Shown here one piece after another: positions 43,331-55,455 of a stretch of DNA of 64,000 nt; position 1 is the stretch's first letter, and each line of letters begins with the position of its first letter. A program made the translations under genes and the position numbers. A model generated the notes under the pieces. The model worked only from the letters and a program-made list of their open reading frames with translations. It was not told the DNA's origin and searched no databases. This DNA is from Nereocystis luetkeana (lineage: Eukaryota > Sar > Phaeophyceae > Laminariales > Laminariaceae), in NCBI GenBank assembly GCA_031213475.1, contig JARUPZ010000003.1:8734313-8798312 (forward strand), given 5' to 3'.

Positions 43331-44726
43331 GGGACAGCTGTGCAAGAAGGGGACTGATAATAAAAAATGTGGACTTGTGACCAAAGCCGTGGATAGCCAT
43401 GCAGGTCGCGGTACTCCAGGGGGAATAGACAAGGACCTACACAATACATACTAGAATGGGGGGATCGTAAACATGAAGAGAACGACCGAGGTGATCATGC
43501 CATATTCTACTGTACTACTGCAGTAAATCGGAAACCCACGGCCAAAGTGGCGCCCTGCGAATCAATACACGGACTGACCTACAACACTCTCTGTTTGCCT
43601 TTGCTCGTGGGCGTTGAACTTGACGACGAGCAAAGAGTAGTGCGGCGACAAGAGGGTGAGGTGAGGAGCCCTTACGAGACGAAGAGTTTGGATACTTTGC
43701 CTCGCATTCTTTAAACAGGCGACACGCGTGATGATACAACACAGGGGTTGGTCTTTATTACCAAAACACATGTTTTCTGACTGACGGGGCTGCTCAACCA
43801 AGGGGCTGCGGTAGTCAACATCGTTTGAGTACCATTTTCATGGGGGTTTTTTGCTACCAGGGTATTGTATCCAATTATTTCCAACCGTTGGGAAACTCTG
43901 GAAAAAGCGCTCTCCGACAAGGATGAGCCTGGCCAGGTACGTACGTGTATCGTTACATTCTTAACTCTCCTGGGACTCCAGGGGGGAAACTTGACGACAC
44001 AAAAAAACAAAAAAAAATGCAGCGACGGCCAGCGCGTGAAAACAGGGGGGTGATGAACGTTGGTGTCCCCGAGTTGCAAAGCAGGGAGTCGTACGGCACG
44101 GGGCTAAGACGATCCTTCCCGTTCTCTGGACCCTGGCGCCGCTCGTAGACGGTTGACAACAGTAGAGCTTCCATCGTGTTGGGCGTTATCTCGGGGTTGT
44201 TTGTCCGGTTGCACCTTCATCTTGATTCACTCAAAGCCATTTTTTGAATGGGGTACTGAGACCCTCGGGTGGGGAGCCTCGGAAAAATGAGGTGCTACCC
44301 CTAAAAGGCAAGCACGCGTCGCGAAGCCGGCCCGCCGGGGGAGTCCTGGACATTAGATACACACGACGCGACTTGGTTGCATGGTGCGAGCTTAATCGGT
44401 ACTGTCAAAGCCATAAAGTGGGGGTGTAGACAACTAAATTTCCCACGGCAAAATCATAGTCCCTAGAAGTTAAATATCTTGTAGTCATGGGCAACGCAGT
44501 TTATACATTGACAATACCTTTTAAAATCGCTTTGCTAACTCTTGCTTGGTACATAGTACCAGCCATATCTCCGCCTCGACTGAGAATCAGTACCTACCTA
44601 TGTATGCGACGGGAGACAAGACGTCGGGAAAAAGAGTAGGCGGTGGAAGCTACGAACGTAAAGCAATCAGGGGCTGGCCACACAGTGGTGATTGTTTCGT
44701 CTCCGGGTGTCGTCGGCATGGTTATG
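43331..44726. other. Intergenic, nothing recognised
   Basis: Short frames on both strands have no domains. I see no repeats apart from A-rich and G-rich spots. Confidence 0.4.
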
Positions 44727-45741
44727 TTGCAGTGCGTTAGTGGATCACCATGCTTAGAGGATCACATCGGGAAAAATGCGTCGTGGATCACCGGGCTAGT
44801 GGATCACATTTATTTCCAAAAGTGAGTGGTAGATCACCGGGCTATTAATAATAGTGGATGGGCTATTAATTAATAGTGGATCACAATTAAAATCGCAAAT
44901 AAATGAGTGGTGGATCCCCCGCTACCACGGTGCAATAACTCCTCAACTTCACACATACATTGTGATGCTCTATTATCCTGTTTTTCAGCAGTTTTTCTTC
45001 CAGTGTGACCCACTCAGCATGATGGTGTTCGTTTATCTCTGGTACAAAGTCGTACTTCTTGTATCTTTTCCTGATCCGAAATCGCATTTCTTGGTACTTT
45101 TTTCTGGTACGAAGTCGTATGTCATGTACCGGTAATCATTTTCTGGTACGAAATCGTACTTCTTGTACCTTTTTCTGGTACGAAATCGTATTTCGTTGAA
45201 GCTTTTTCTGGTTCGAAATCGTTGTTTTCTAGTTCGTAACGCTGTTTTGCATCAATTTCTCTACTTCTTACTTCTCTGTTTTCCAGCGGTTTTTCTTCCA
45301 GTCAGTGTGATCCACTAAGCATCGTGTTCGTTTATCTCTGGCACGAAATCGTACTTTTTCTTGTATCTTTTTCTGGTACGAAATCGTATTTCTTGTTGCT
45401 TTTTCTATGTATTTCGTACCAGAAAAAGATACAAGAAGTACGATTTCGTACCAGAGATAAGCGAACACCATGCTTAGTGAATCACACTGACTGGGAGAAT
45501 AACTGGTGGGAAACAGGATATTAATAGTGTATCACAATGTACAATCTGTGAAGGGGAGAGGGTTACACCGTGGTAGTAGTGTGGGGGCTCCACCAGTTAT
45601 TTTCGAAATTGTGATCCACTAGCCCGGTGATCCACCCCTTATTTTTGGATTTATTTGTGATCCACTAGCCCGGTAATCCACTACGCATTTTTCCCAATCA
45701 ATGTGATCCTCTAAGCATGGTGATCCACTAACGCACTACAA
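44727..45741. mobile_element. ~1 kb foldback element with ~125-bp arms
   Basis: The left end TTGCAGTGCGTTAGTGGATC is mirrored by the right end (complement of TTGTAGTGCGTTAGTGGATC). The arms continue through GGATCACCATGCTTAGAGG, GGGAAAAATGCGT and CACCGGGCTAGTGGATCAC. The core (about 45030-45480) is a series of palindromic units based on GGTACGAAATCGTA with TTTTTCT spacers. No coding frame or clear target duplication is seen. A non-autonomous DNA transposon or Foldback-class element is likely. Confidence 0.8.
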
Positions 45742-46299
45742 TGTGGGCAATAGTTCCCTCTTGGTTTCGTAAGAACGCCATTCATTGCACATACTTCGAA
45801 GAAACTACCTACTACTGTAGACTTTGCCACAAGCAACCCGCGAAGAAAACGCGGTGGGTAGAAACAAGAGGGAGTTGAAGCGCGAAGGCGATCGAGGTGT
45901 CGGTTTAGTTCCGCTGTGTCTCTGGGTTATCGGTGAAACACGTGTTTCCCGCGTGTCCTCCCCAGAACTTCATGGTGCGTCGCGTTTGGTGCAGGCAACA
46001 TGCCTGCCTGATCATCGAAAGCCCTAATTGTTTGGTCCCGGGAGTGTACGGGTGCAAAGGTCTATGGTCATGCGACTACGGCCATGCATGACATGAGTAC
46101 ACCCCACGGGTCCGTAATATGGAACGAGTCCCGACACCAGCGGGAATGAACTGGGTGCGACAGATACTTGCCACGGGAAAAAACAAACCAGATCATAACG
46201 ACAAACGTTCGGACGGCGAGATGCGAACACAACGCGTTTAGAACGACCAGAGAGCTTAGGGATCTGGACCAAATGTGGGCAAGCTCCATTCCTACTGAA
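45742..46299. other. Intergenic with dispersed-repeat fragment
   Basis: 46025-46110 carries the 5' part of the ~270-bp repeat on the minus strand (GGTCATGCGACTACGGCCAT). TACTACTGTA occurs at 45810. Nothing else is recognised. Confidence 0.5.
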
Positions 46300-46920
46300 C
46301 TATAGCATCTTGTCGGGTCCGTTGACAGGAAACATGTCCACGGGCCGGCTCAAAACGTCCGTGAATAACATGATGTAGCTGTTACCCCTGTGTGTGACCA
46401 GAAGCGGGCGTCCATTTCGAATCTCGCGGCGACGTCGAAGCGCCAGCTGGCGTGTCGAGACGGCCGGCCGGCGCACGGCTAGCCTCATGGACCTTCTGGT
46501 GCTTCTTACTACTTTACAAAACAAGTGGAGAAGGCGTCGTAGGGCGCACCGTATCAAATGCCTATAATCCAAGTAGGATTGTATATTATTTCCCGTGTCG
46601 TGTTCGCGTGTCACGACACCCCTAAAAGAAGCGAGATGAAAGTCGACCAAAATGTTGGTATTTCCCGTCGCCGAAACGCCAGCTCCGATGGTGGCGCACA
46701 TGACGGCTGCACGGCGGAAGCGGGATGATGCGGTGGATATAGCATCTTCCTCGTGGTGCAGGAGGTAAATATCCTCGGGGTAGTCCGTGCCGACGACGGT
46801 AACGGGTCTGGCGAGTAGCTGCAAGGAAAGTGCCCAAGAGCGAATCCCGAATGGTGGAGGTTGGCGAGCCACGAACAGGTCGACATGCGTCCCCGTCAAA
46901 ACGTTATCCAACAAAATCAC
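46300..46920 (-). CDS. Hypothetical open frame, 206 residues
   Basis: An uninterrupted frame from ATG at 46920 to TAG at 46300 without low-complexity composition. It begins MILLDNVLTGTHVDLFVARQ. Residues near 130-170 are Arg-rich. I recognise no domain, signal peptide or membrane segment. A frame this long in two strands of 64 kb is only weakly above chance, so this is a tentative call. Coding or a transposon remnant are both possible. Confidence 0.3.
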   Translation of the reverse strand: MILLDNVLTGTHVDLFVARQPPPFGIRSWALSLQLLARPVTVVGTDYPEDIYLLHHEEDAISTASSRFRRAAVMCATIGAGVSATGNTNILVDFHLASFRGVVTREHDTGNNIQSYLDYRHLIRCALRRLLHLFCKVVRSTRRSMRLAVRRPAVSTRQLALRRRREIRNGRPLLVTHRGNSYIMLFTDVLSRPVDMFPVNGPDKML

Positions 46921-48964
46921 ACCCGCCCGCTGGGTGTTCGTGAAACTCGCAGATAGATGAGCTAGAGGTGGATACCGAACATAGGCATTTATTTGTCATT
47001 GTCGGACTATGAACCTCCCGGTGACGAAGAGGGATACGTAACATGTAAACAGCGTGCAAGAGGCCCACCCAATCTCACGATTTAAATGCAAGTATATACC
47101 CGGTAAGGGTGTCAAGAGTCATGGCAACGGCGCGATATCCCGAAAGCACAGCGCACAAACAACTCGGGAGTCAGAAGCACTATCACCATCATCAAGCGAG
47201 TCCAAGCCTCGCCGACCGGCACTCTGAGAGGTCATTGCAATAGTAGTGTCACATTCACGCGACGAAACGCTCACAGCACTCGAATATTATTGGGCAAAGC
47301 AATTCAAATATATCTCAATAATAAGTGCAAGTCCATCTCGTGCCGATTACCGTAGAAGTCATCTTGTTTTTGCTATTATTATATTGTACCCTTTATGATT
47401 TCCAGCTGAGTTCGTGGGAGGCTTTGCTTTCACCGGCCTCCCCCCCCCCCCCAAGCACCTGCCTTGAAGTTTATCGTGCCATACCATTCAGGTCGTATTC
47501 GGCGTTACGGTATAATATGGATGGGAGGTTTTCCCACCGTACCGCGAACGAAACACCGACCTGAGAAGTTTTGACTTTTCTGGGCCAACTGTGGACATAC
47601 TCTGTGCGGATTTCTTACCTGTGATACTGCCGACGAGGCGTCGAGGGAACGTTTTTTTGCCGCAGCAGTGAAGATAAAAATACGTATTCGGCTGTCTTGC
47701 AGGCCAAACCAGCATACAAGTTGTTGGTGCCTGTACTAGGTTCGTAGGCTTATTCGACCTCATTTAACCTCATTTGTGTTGCTCTCATGTATTTAAATAT
47801 TGTAGGTGCATACGCGAGCGACAAAATAAATACACCCAGGCCTGTTGCTTACAGTACAGTGTGTGTAGATGCCACTCTGTCACAGAAATCCCACCCGGCG
47901 CTCGAACAGATCAAAGACAAAAGTTCACGTTTGTCATAGATAGGGGTTCGTCAGATAGATGCCACCCGACCGCCGGACACCGCATTCGGTGATAAACTGA
48001 TTCGACGCGCGAAAGGCCCATCACACGAGGCGATTTATATCTTCAAATACTGCAGCTATGCAAGCTAATCGGTGTTCCGGCTGCTACGGTAGGTGTACAT
48101 CAGCACTGATGCACACACATCCGATAGATGCGCTTGTTCGTAAATTACTTGGCGCCTCTTATCCCGAGTCATGAGACCAGTGTCATATCCACAGGCTTCC
48201 TAAGGCCTACCTCTGGTCGTGTTTATTTCATGTCCCGAAAACAAGTGATATCCCCATATTGCCGACTCCGCTGAACGGCTATTTCTATTCCGTCAACTGT
48301 GTCCTCGCGTCGAATGCTGCAAAGAGTTCTTGAACGTCGAATGAAAAAGAGGAATCACAACGAAACCTTCCCGTGCGTTAAGCATGCCCTCGCTCGGTAC
48401 ATGCCCTCGATGGTTTCCGGTCAGGTACGTACTTGGTCGTAAGCGCGTGCCGACGACCTTTTGGTCAGCCGTTAAAACCTAGAGCGACAGACCTCGAGCC
48501 TCAGAATGCATCAGGTAAGGTTTCTATAGGGTTTTCCTTCTCATTAAAACAATTATCCCGCCACCCGTATTAGGGAATGTACGACCCAGTGCGACCACAT
48601 ACATACGAGCATTCGGGCGACGAAAGCATAGTGTAGTACGCATTTATTTGTGCGTGCTTTGAGTCCACCGCTGAATCACTGCTTGAAAGCAGACAACCCC
48701 TGCACTGAGATCTAATCATGAATTTGCTTTTTTGGTCCGCGCAGGACGGTGGTGTTGGGGTGCATCCCCTATTTTCCAACGACCGACGTACGTGTAGCAT
48801 GTTCGGTAACACTTCGATATTCACCCGAAATACTGACGACGTCATGCCGAACTGTTCAAAGTACCCAACGCTTACAGCACTGATATTTACGCAGGCAGCA
48901 AAGCCGCGCTACAGGTGTGGGTTGCACTGGAGAGGGCCAATATTGTTCCCCTGGATCGTTCCAG
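46921..48964. other. Intergenic up to the copia element
   Basis: No domain-bearing frames. A C run at 47440-47449 is present. From about 48740 the sequence may include the outer part of the 5' LTR, but similarity to the 3' side is too weak to claim. Confidence 0.4.
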
Positions 48965-49158
48965 CAGCGACGGTTATAAGTTGTAGAGGGTTACTTGTGT
49001 TTTCGCAGGCGTTATCGTGATATTAGCCATGTGCTGATGAGGAGAGTTCGAGCATTCCGATCCGCTCTCTCTCCTCCTCCGTCCTCGGATACAGCGATTA
49101 GAGACAGTCTCATTAGACGACGTTGTAGTCAGGGCATCCAGGCTTGGACTCTACGAAC
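48965..49158 (+). repeat. 5' LTR, alignable part
   Basis: Matches 53853-54046 at about three quarters of positions, ending GGCATCCAGGCTTGGACTCT. The true LTR probably starts further left and ends near 49187, directly before a TGGTACCAGA sequence. That sequence resembles the TGGTATCAGA primer site that copia elements pair with initiator-Met tRNA. Confidence 0.75.
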
Positions 49159-49194
49159 ACATTAGCGACTCGAACGTTTGAGGTCTGGTACCAG

Positions 49195-50830
49195 ATGTCA
49201 AAAATGCCTTTGAAGGGGTCTGCTCAAGAAGAGCACGGTTCTTACCGTGAAGTTCAAGAGCTGAGACGGGAGATCAAGCTGGCGTTGGAGCACGGTCAGT
49301 CGTGGGTGATGAACGGAGAGATGATGGCTGAGTTCACGAAACACAACGGTCGACTGGAGTCCGGCAGCGACGAGGGAAGTCCTGCCGTTGGGCAGATCAC
49401 GCGCGGGAGAGTCACCGCTGCTGTGAGAGAGACCCCTTCTGCCGCTGTAGGCATGGCACGGGATATTCCCACAGAACAAGAGACACATTTGCGTGAGGGC
49501 GCCTCGCGAAATTTGGAAGTAACGGGTCCCGGAGGAACTGCGTTGCCTGCCAAGGTTGGCGCACCGAGGGGCCAGCCAGACAAGCCGGGGAAGGCTGGAG
49601 AATGGGGTGCATACCCCGGTGGCGAGTTGGGTGGTGGGTTTGATTTTTCTGTCTCGCGCCATTTGGCGGTTGACCACACGGCTGCACCATCGTTTAGTGG
49701 GCTGAACCGTGAGTTCAACCCCCGGGCAAGACACGATCGGTATCACGTCAGATGAGTTGGTTTTTGTCTGCCTTCGTGTCGGATCCATCTCATTACATTC
49801 CCGTAGGGGAAATAGACACGGAAACCTCGGCGCTTGTCGCTAGGGAGTTTATCCGCGAAACTGTCCACATGCACAAACTGGCGTGGAATTTCCTGTCGAC
49901 GGCCCCCAAGAGCAAGGGGTATACGAGGATACTGCATAGATAGGTGTACTTCGCCGAGGCAAGCGTGGGACACTCTCCTCTGGTGGTGTGGCCCTTGAAC
50001 GACCGGGGCCAAATCCCATCTCTCTCGACGCCTTAATAGTTTAAAGTTAGCATTGGGAGCAACCCGCTCGAGCAAATGGGTGGAATCGAGGATCTTGCCG
50101 GACAGATGCATGCAGCAAGACAGACTGTCACTGGACAACCACATGCTATACACCATCTTTGTTGAAGCTCTGCCTGCCGAATACGAGGTGGAGGCACGGA
50201 ACCTGGCATCTATCTCCTGACAGCATCGCCGCGATGGCATCATCAAGGCTGTTCGAGAGCAGCCTCGCCGACTTTCTGGAAACAGGAAAAAGGGATCCAA
50301 CGATGGCCACGCCGGCCATGCTATGCTCGACATAGGCGATGGTGGTGGCGGTGGCCACAAGGAGGATGGACTCGGTGGCAGAGAGTAAATCGGACGTCGA
50401 GGACATCACGGAAGAGTCGGCAGAGGCACCAACGAGGGTAGTGGTGGCTCAACTGCGGCTGCCGGTGGCGACGGCAGAAGCACCAGATCCACCAGCGGAA
50501 GTGCCCCTTTGGCAAGTGCTCCATGTGCGGCAAGAAGGGCCATTGGAGGAGCGACTGCACGGCGAATCTATGCTGCCGATGCTAAGGACGGGGGCACTCT
50601 GACGATCCCCGCCCCGCGTAAGCGAAATATCGATGCAGTCGATACAACGGACGGGGGCATGCTGCTGATGTCTGCCCCTCATCGAAGTAAGCGGCTGTCT
50701 TGGCGCTGGCGAGCGAGGTTGGGGTATGGGACGACGACCAAGAACAAGGTACGGTCCAAGCCTGAGCTTTCAAGGCCGAAGAGACAGGCGAGTGCAGTGA
50801 TGGTTCGGGAGAAGGGGAGTCGGCTTGGCA
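49195..50830 (+). pseudogene. copia gag remnant with zinc knuckle
   Basis: An open frame runs from the ATG at 49195 to 49755; a second frame continues after 49752. The nucleocapsid knuckle CSMCGKKGHWRSDC (CX2CX4HX4C) is intact at 50517-50558 but in another frame. Gag packages the element RNA in copia elements. At least two frame changes break it. Confidence 0.75.
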
Positions 50831-53540
50831 GGTAAGAGACCGGGCCTGGGTATGCGATAGTGGTGCATCTACTAAAATGACGCCCTCAGCAAACTGAATG
50901 CTCAATGTTCAAGAATGCAACCTCAAACTACGCATCGCTGATGGATCCACTCGATCGATCAAAGGTTACGGTAACATAGACGTTGTCGTTCGATTCGGAA
51001 ACGGTCTCGTGCAAGTGCTCTTACGAACGTTGCGCACGTGCCGCATCTCCGCTACCACCTATTTTCCCTGCCCACTCTCGTCATAAGCGGCCAAACCCAC
51101 GGGGGTTGTAGTCAAACTCACGTCAGAGCGTTCGATCGTGTTTTTGTTGAGTGGGGCCGCTTACAGCCTTTACGGCGCTACGGAGTCGACTGCAGTAGTC
51201 GAGAAAATGCCTGTTCTGTGCTCGGCCCGGGGCAACTGCCCAACAAGTCTGCGATTAACATCAACAACTTCCCCTGCGCGGCTGGACATTCCAACAAGGC
51301 ACTATTCCGGAAGATCGCGGCACAGCCAAGGTTTGTCCTCGAGGGAGAGCTGCTGGGATGCAGAGCGTGCTTCATGTCGAAGGGTCTTCGCAAGAGCATC
51401 AAGCAATCCACGCACACACGAGCAGATTACAAGCTCGGGAGGGTGTGTGTGGATTTGAGCGGGCCTAAGGTGGTAGAATCTCTCGGGAGGAAGCGATATC
51501 CTTTCATCGTGCGCGACCATTTTTCACGGTATATGTGGGTGTACTTTGTGCGCCACAAGTCGGACACCGCGGAATCGTGCGAGTAGTCCCTCGCGGGTTC
51601 TCGTGCCGTAAGTGGTAATCGTCCGATCTAATGGGGGTGGTTAATTCTGCGAGGGAAAGTTTAGAGACCTGTGTATTGACGACGGCCGACAGCCCCCAAT
51701 TCAACGGAGTAGCAGAGCGCGCGCTAAGTTTGATTGAGACGGCTGCAATAGCGGGTCGAATCCAGGCTCCTATGCTTAGTCCCAGCAAGCAACCCCCGGC
51801 CACTGCGTGCCATTGGGGGAAACGTCCCAATGGGCGTGTGTAACCTTGAACCGCTCGGCAAAGACAGCTAACCCAGAAAGCAAATCACCGCATGCGGTAT
51901 AGCATGGTAGCTACTTTCCCTCAAGCCCGGCTACTCCCAAGACTCAGCACGAGTACTGACGAGGCAACGTACTGTACGAATCATTTGAAATGTCACCTGG
52001 CAACGCGTGCCGCCTGCTCGGCCTGCCCGTACCTGAACAACAGGCGAATGGCTCGCTGTCTACGGAAGGCGAGAAGTCCGAGGCAGACGACGTGAGACCG
52101 CAGGACCGAAGTATTGGTGACAGGAGTTAATTAAATTGACGACGGTCTGGCTCACTTGAAAGACCTCGACTTGACGTGAGGCTTCGATCTGGGCGCGTTT
52201 CTGCGGAAGCGCGCACAGCAGGCACTTGCCGCCGGCGAGGCCACCAGCGAGACAGCGGAGACGATGGATTGGCCTCAAAGGGGTGCGGTTGACGCCATCT
52301 CGATTCCAATAGGGAGAGCCGGAGCGCCTGAGACGCTGGGCTCGTCGTAAGGAGGCGCCGTAGTGTAACATGTCGAAAGATTGTTCTCCGAAACAGATCA
52401 CTGTACGGTCTCAAGCAAAGCGGACGGCAGTGGGCCGGGCTATCGGTAGAGATCGTGGTAGCGTACGGTATGGAGCAATATAGGTATGGCCCGTGTGTGT
52501 TTCGCATGGTTGTAGACGGCAAGGTGGACTGATTAATGTCGTTCATGTGGATGGCATGGTGGTCGCAGGATCGGACAAGGTACGCGGAGACTCCCATGCC
52601 GTACTAGCTACGAATTTCCCGGGTAATATCGGCGAACCGACTTGGTACACTGGTTATGCTTTCAAAATGCGACTGATAATTGGGGGCATTGAAGATTTCG
52701 CAAAATGCGTTTATTGAGAGCATGCTGAATCGTTTTGGCGTTAGCTTATTCTCTGACGTCCCCAATCCCCCCAATCCCCGGTGTGGAACTACTGTAAGTC
52801 CAAGAAAGACGGGCGAACTTGGAGGAGACTGGTCTTACAGGGAGGCTGTGGGCAGCTTGATATGGCCGTCGATCATGACGAGGGCGGACGTCTCGAACGC
52901 TGTGTGTGCTGCGGTACACCACTCCCTCAACTCTACGGAGTCGTACTGGAAGGTAGTTTCGAGGACTATGGCTAACTCCACCAGCACCAGTGCTTTGGGA
53001 TTGACTTTTGTGTCGGCCTCTAGATTCAAATTTTACAGCGTATTGCTGGATTATGATGACAAGTCGAACGATAGGCGCTCGGTATCAGGGATAGTGATTG
53101 CGCTTGGGCGTGCGGCCGTCAATCGGACAAGTAGCACGCAGAGGTGTCTTACGTTTCCCACAGCAGAAGCAGAGTGTGCTTGTTGCCCTGGGTGAAGGGG
53201 TGAAGGAAGCTTCATTTACGGGCGCAGTGTGGTCGGTTTTAATTTGAGAGCTAAGCGGATCATGTGTGTACGGGTTTTCGAGGATAGCCAGTGGGCCATG
53301 GCATTGGCTGAGAACCCTCTTAAGTCTGCTCGGAGAAAGTATATCGACGTGCGCTTTCATTTCGTTAGAAAGCCACTTCGTGCTAAGAAGATCGGCATTC
53401 AGTTCGTAGCTTAGGAAGAGCAGCACGCGGATATTTTGATGAATACTCTTGCTGCGACCCCTTTTATGTATCACCGTGGCCTTCTGTTGAATCTGCCTTT
53501 GGAGGGTGAACAACGGGGTATGAGCATTATTCGATGAGTA
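50831..53540 (+). pseudogene. copia pol remnant (PR-IN-RT-RH)
   Basis: In order: protease WVCDSGAST at 50847; integrase zinc region and core (51038-51586); integrase C-terminal piece QFNGVAERA at about 51700; RT from about 52400 (LYGLKQSGRQW) through HVDGMVVAG; RNase H YREAVGSL at about 52845, RRSVSGIV at about 53070, TAEAEC at about 53162, KYIDVRFHF at about 53340 and QHADIL near 53420. Each lies in a different frame from its neighbour at several points, with in-frame stops. Altered catalytic residues mark it as dead. Confidence 0.85.
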
Positions 53541-53852
53541 CCATGTTTGAGTGATGCGAAGAATAATTTTTCAGTTCGCCACCCTGCGCTACTTTGAGGG
53601 GCGTGGGGGAGTAGGGCACCGCTTGGCATTTTATTTTCTGGCCATGGTCATCGTTCGGAATGTGGCCGTTGTTTCGATCGTATTGATTTGGGGTATACGT
53701 GTTGTACAGAGGGATTTGACCCGGTGGCCGGGTTTCCTCCTGCGGGACTTTCGTTGGCTCTTCTTAGGTCCTACCTAGTATATTTTTTTCAATTTCGCTT
53801 CGCTCTCGTCACTGCTGTGAAGAGCCAGGGACGGTCTTCGTTTGGGTCGTAA

Positions 53853-54046
53853 CAGCGGCGACGGTTACAAGTTGTAGATGGCTACCCATGTCTTCACCGG
53901 CGTTATTATGAATTTCGACGTGTGCCCATGACTCGATTTCGAGCACTCTGCTCCCTCTCTCCTCCTCTGCCTTCTGCTACAACGGCTATCAAGAATCTCA
54001 TCAGACCACGTTGTGGTCAGGGCATCCAGGCTTGGACTCTACGAAC
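53853..54046 (+). repeat. 3' LTR, alignable part
   Basis: Counterpart of 48965-49158. The outer start may be near 53613, just after the purine-rich GAGGGGCGTGGGGGAG, a plausible polypurine tract. The divergence from the 5' LTR indicates an old insertion. Confidence 0.75.
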
Positions 54047-55455
54047 AAACATTTCCCGTGGACGCGACTCGCCAACTGAGAAATTCCCGACTGTTTGTTG
54101 TTGTCGTATCCCATGTGTATTTTTACTAAAAACAACAGTTCTGGTGACCTGTAAGTAGTAGTCTATGAGTCTGTGTATGGCAGGGATTTTCATACATTTA
54201 TTGCAAAATGCAGCCTGTTAGACGGGGTATATGGCCGCCCCAACGAGGAACACTTGAAAAAATAGGTGTTAACCCGTGCCGCAGCATGCATCATTTCCTT
54301 GACGACGCCTACGCATCCCAGCCAACCTAACTGCCCGGCACCTCGACCACGTTAGCTGCCAACTTCCCGCTTCGTTGACGCTTAAAGCTCGACTCGTCTC
54401 GGTCATGATGTGCAACAAGAGCTACCACACTGCCGAACGATCGTGTTGTCTGGGCCGCTTGTGCCTCTGATGAAGGGGGTGGGTGCTCAGGGCTCAACCA
54501 AGAAGCGAAACCTGCAGATCGAGTGTGCACGAAGATTCCACGGGCATTGACTTTGGACGAGAAATAAAATACGCGATCTTACCGACGACTTGCTTTATCT
54601 GACGACCGAAAGGTCGTATCAATAGTCAGAATTACACATCTGACGACCGAAAGGTCGTATCAATAGTCAGAATGTGTGCGGTTGGAGAGCAAGACGACAT
54701 CTGGGAAATAAAAATGCCTCCACCCGCTCTTTTGTTGAGGGATCGTACATGGGCGTTCGAATGTGATCGAGGCCCTTTTGGCATGCAGCGCGTCCTTTCA
54801 AAACCTATCTGTCATCCTGTACACCCGGTTCAGCAGCTCGCTGACACTCGCGCGACAAACATGTAGCTCTCGACCGCTTCGCATTGCTAGCCGGTATGTA
54901 TCGACCCGTCCTATGGTAGAAGTACAGCGGTTGCACCGAATCAGTTCTGACTGGCGGGGGGGGGGGGGGGGGGGGGACGTACTTGACCGAGAAACATACC
55001 AATATCGCTGAAATTCCTTTCATGCTTATATAATATGTTTCGTGGTATACATTCGGCCATGGGGTTGTTTATCTTGACATATATTTTGTCTATTTCCGGG
55101 TGAGACAGAACTTTTCGAATGAGGATGTTCAATAGCAGTAGGAGCTATCCTTACCGCACCACGCGTCTATACATACCACCTCACGAACGTATTCCGTCTC
55201 GGTGCACGCCAGCTATATTTTGCCAGTAGTGCTAATTGTACCGCTACGCGTCGTTTGAATACCCTCACGAAGGGCTTCAACTCGCCTTGCTCTCTATGCT
55301 TGTTCCGGGCTTTCGCGGAACCACGGGCGCGCGTCAGGAGATATCGAGCCTCGAACTCCTGACCCCATCCTTGCAAAGACCCCTTCCTTTTCTGTGTTTG
55401 ATGTTCGCAACAAGTTGCACTGTTTGTCGAGAAAAGGACAACATTTGGGCAGCGT
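54047..55455. other. Intergenic with paired hairpins and a G run
   Basis: Contains the double hairpin repeat (54599-54674) and a long G run at 54955-54976 followed by ACGTACTTGACCGAGA, a likely scrap of the ~270-bp dispersed repeat. No gene is supported. Confidence 0.5.
54599..54674 (+). repeat. Two direct copies of a hairpin word
   Basis: A roughly 34-bp sequence containing ACGACCGAAAGGTCGT occurs twice with an 8-bp spacer and no differences. Each copy can form a 6-bp stem closed by GAAA. Function unknown. Confidence 0.85.

Larger units (their letters stand above)
48965..54046 (+). mobile_element. Degenerate Ty1/copia LTR retrotransposon
   Basis: Between the two LTR-like stretches the domains follow copia order: gag, CCHC knuckle, protease, integrase, reverse transcriptase, RNase H. 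Landmarks are the knuckle at 50517-50558, DSGAS at 50856-50870, an HSN..CxxC zinc-binding part and DLSGP at about 51285-51460, LYGLKQSGRQW at 52401-52433, and TAEAEC with KYIDVR in RNase H. Many frameshifts and stops separate them. The DNGGEF integrase motif near 51627-51645 is broken (Asp lost, stop present). The RT active site reads HVDG in place of YVDD at 52544-52555. The copy cannot be functional. Confidence 0.92.
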
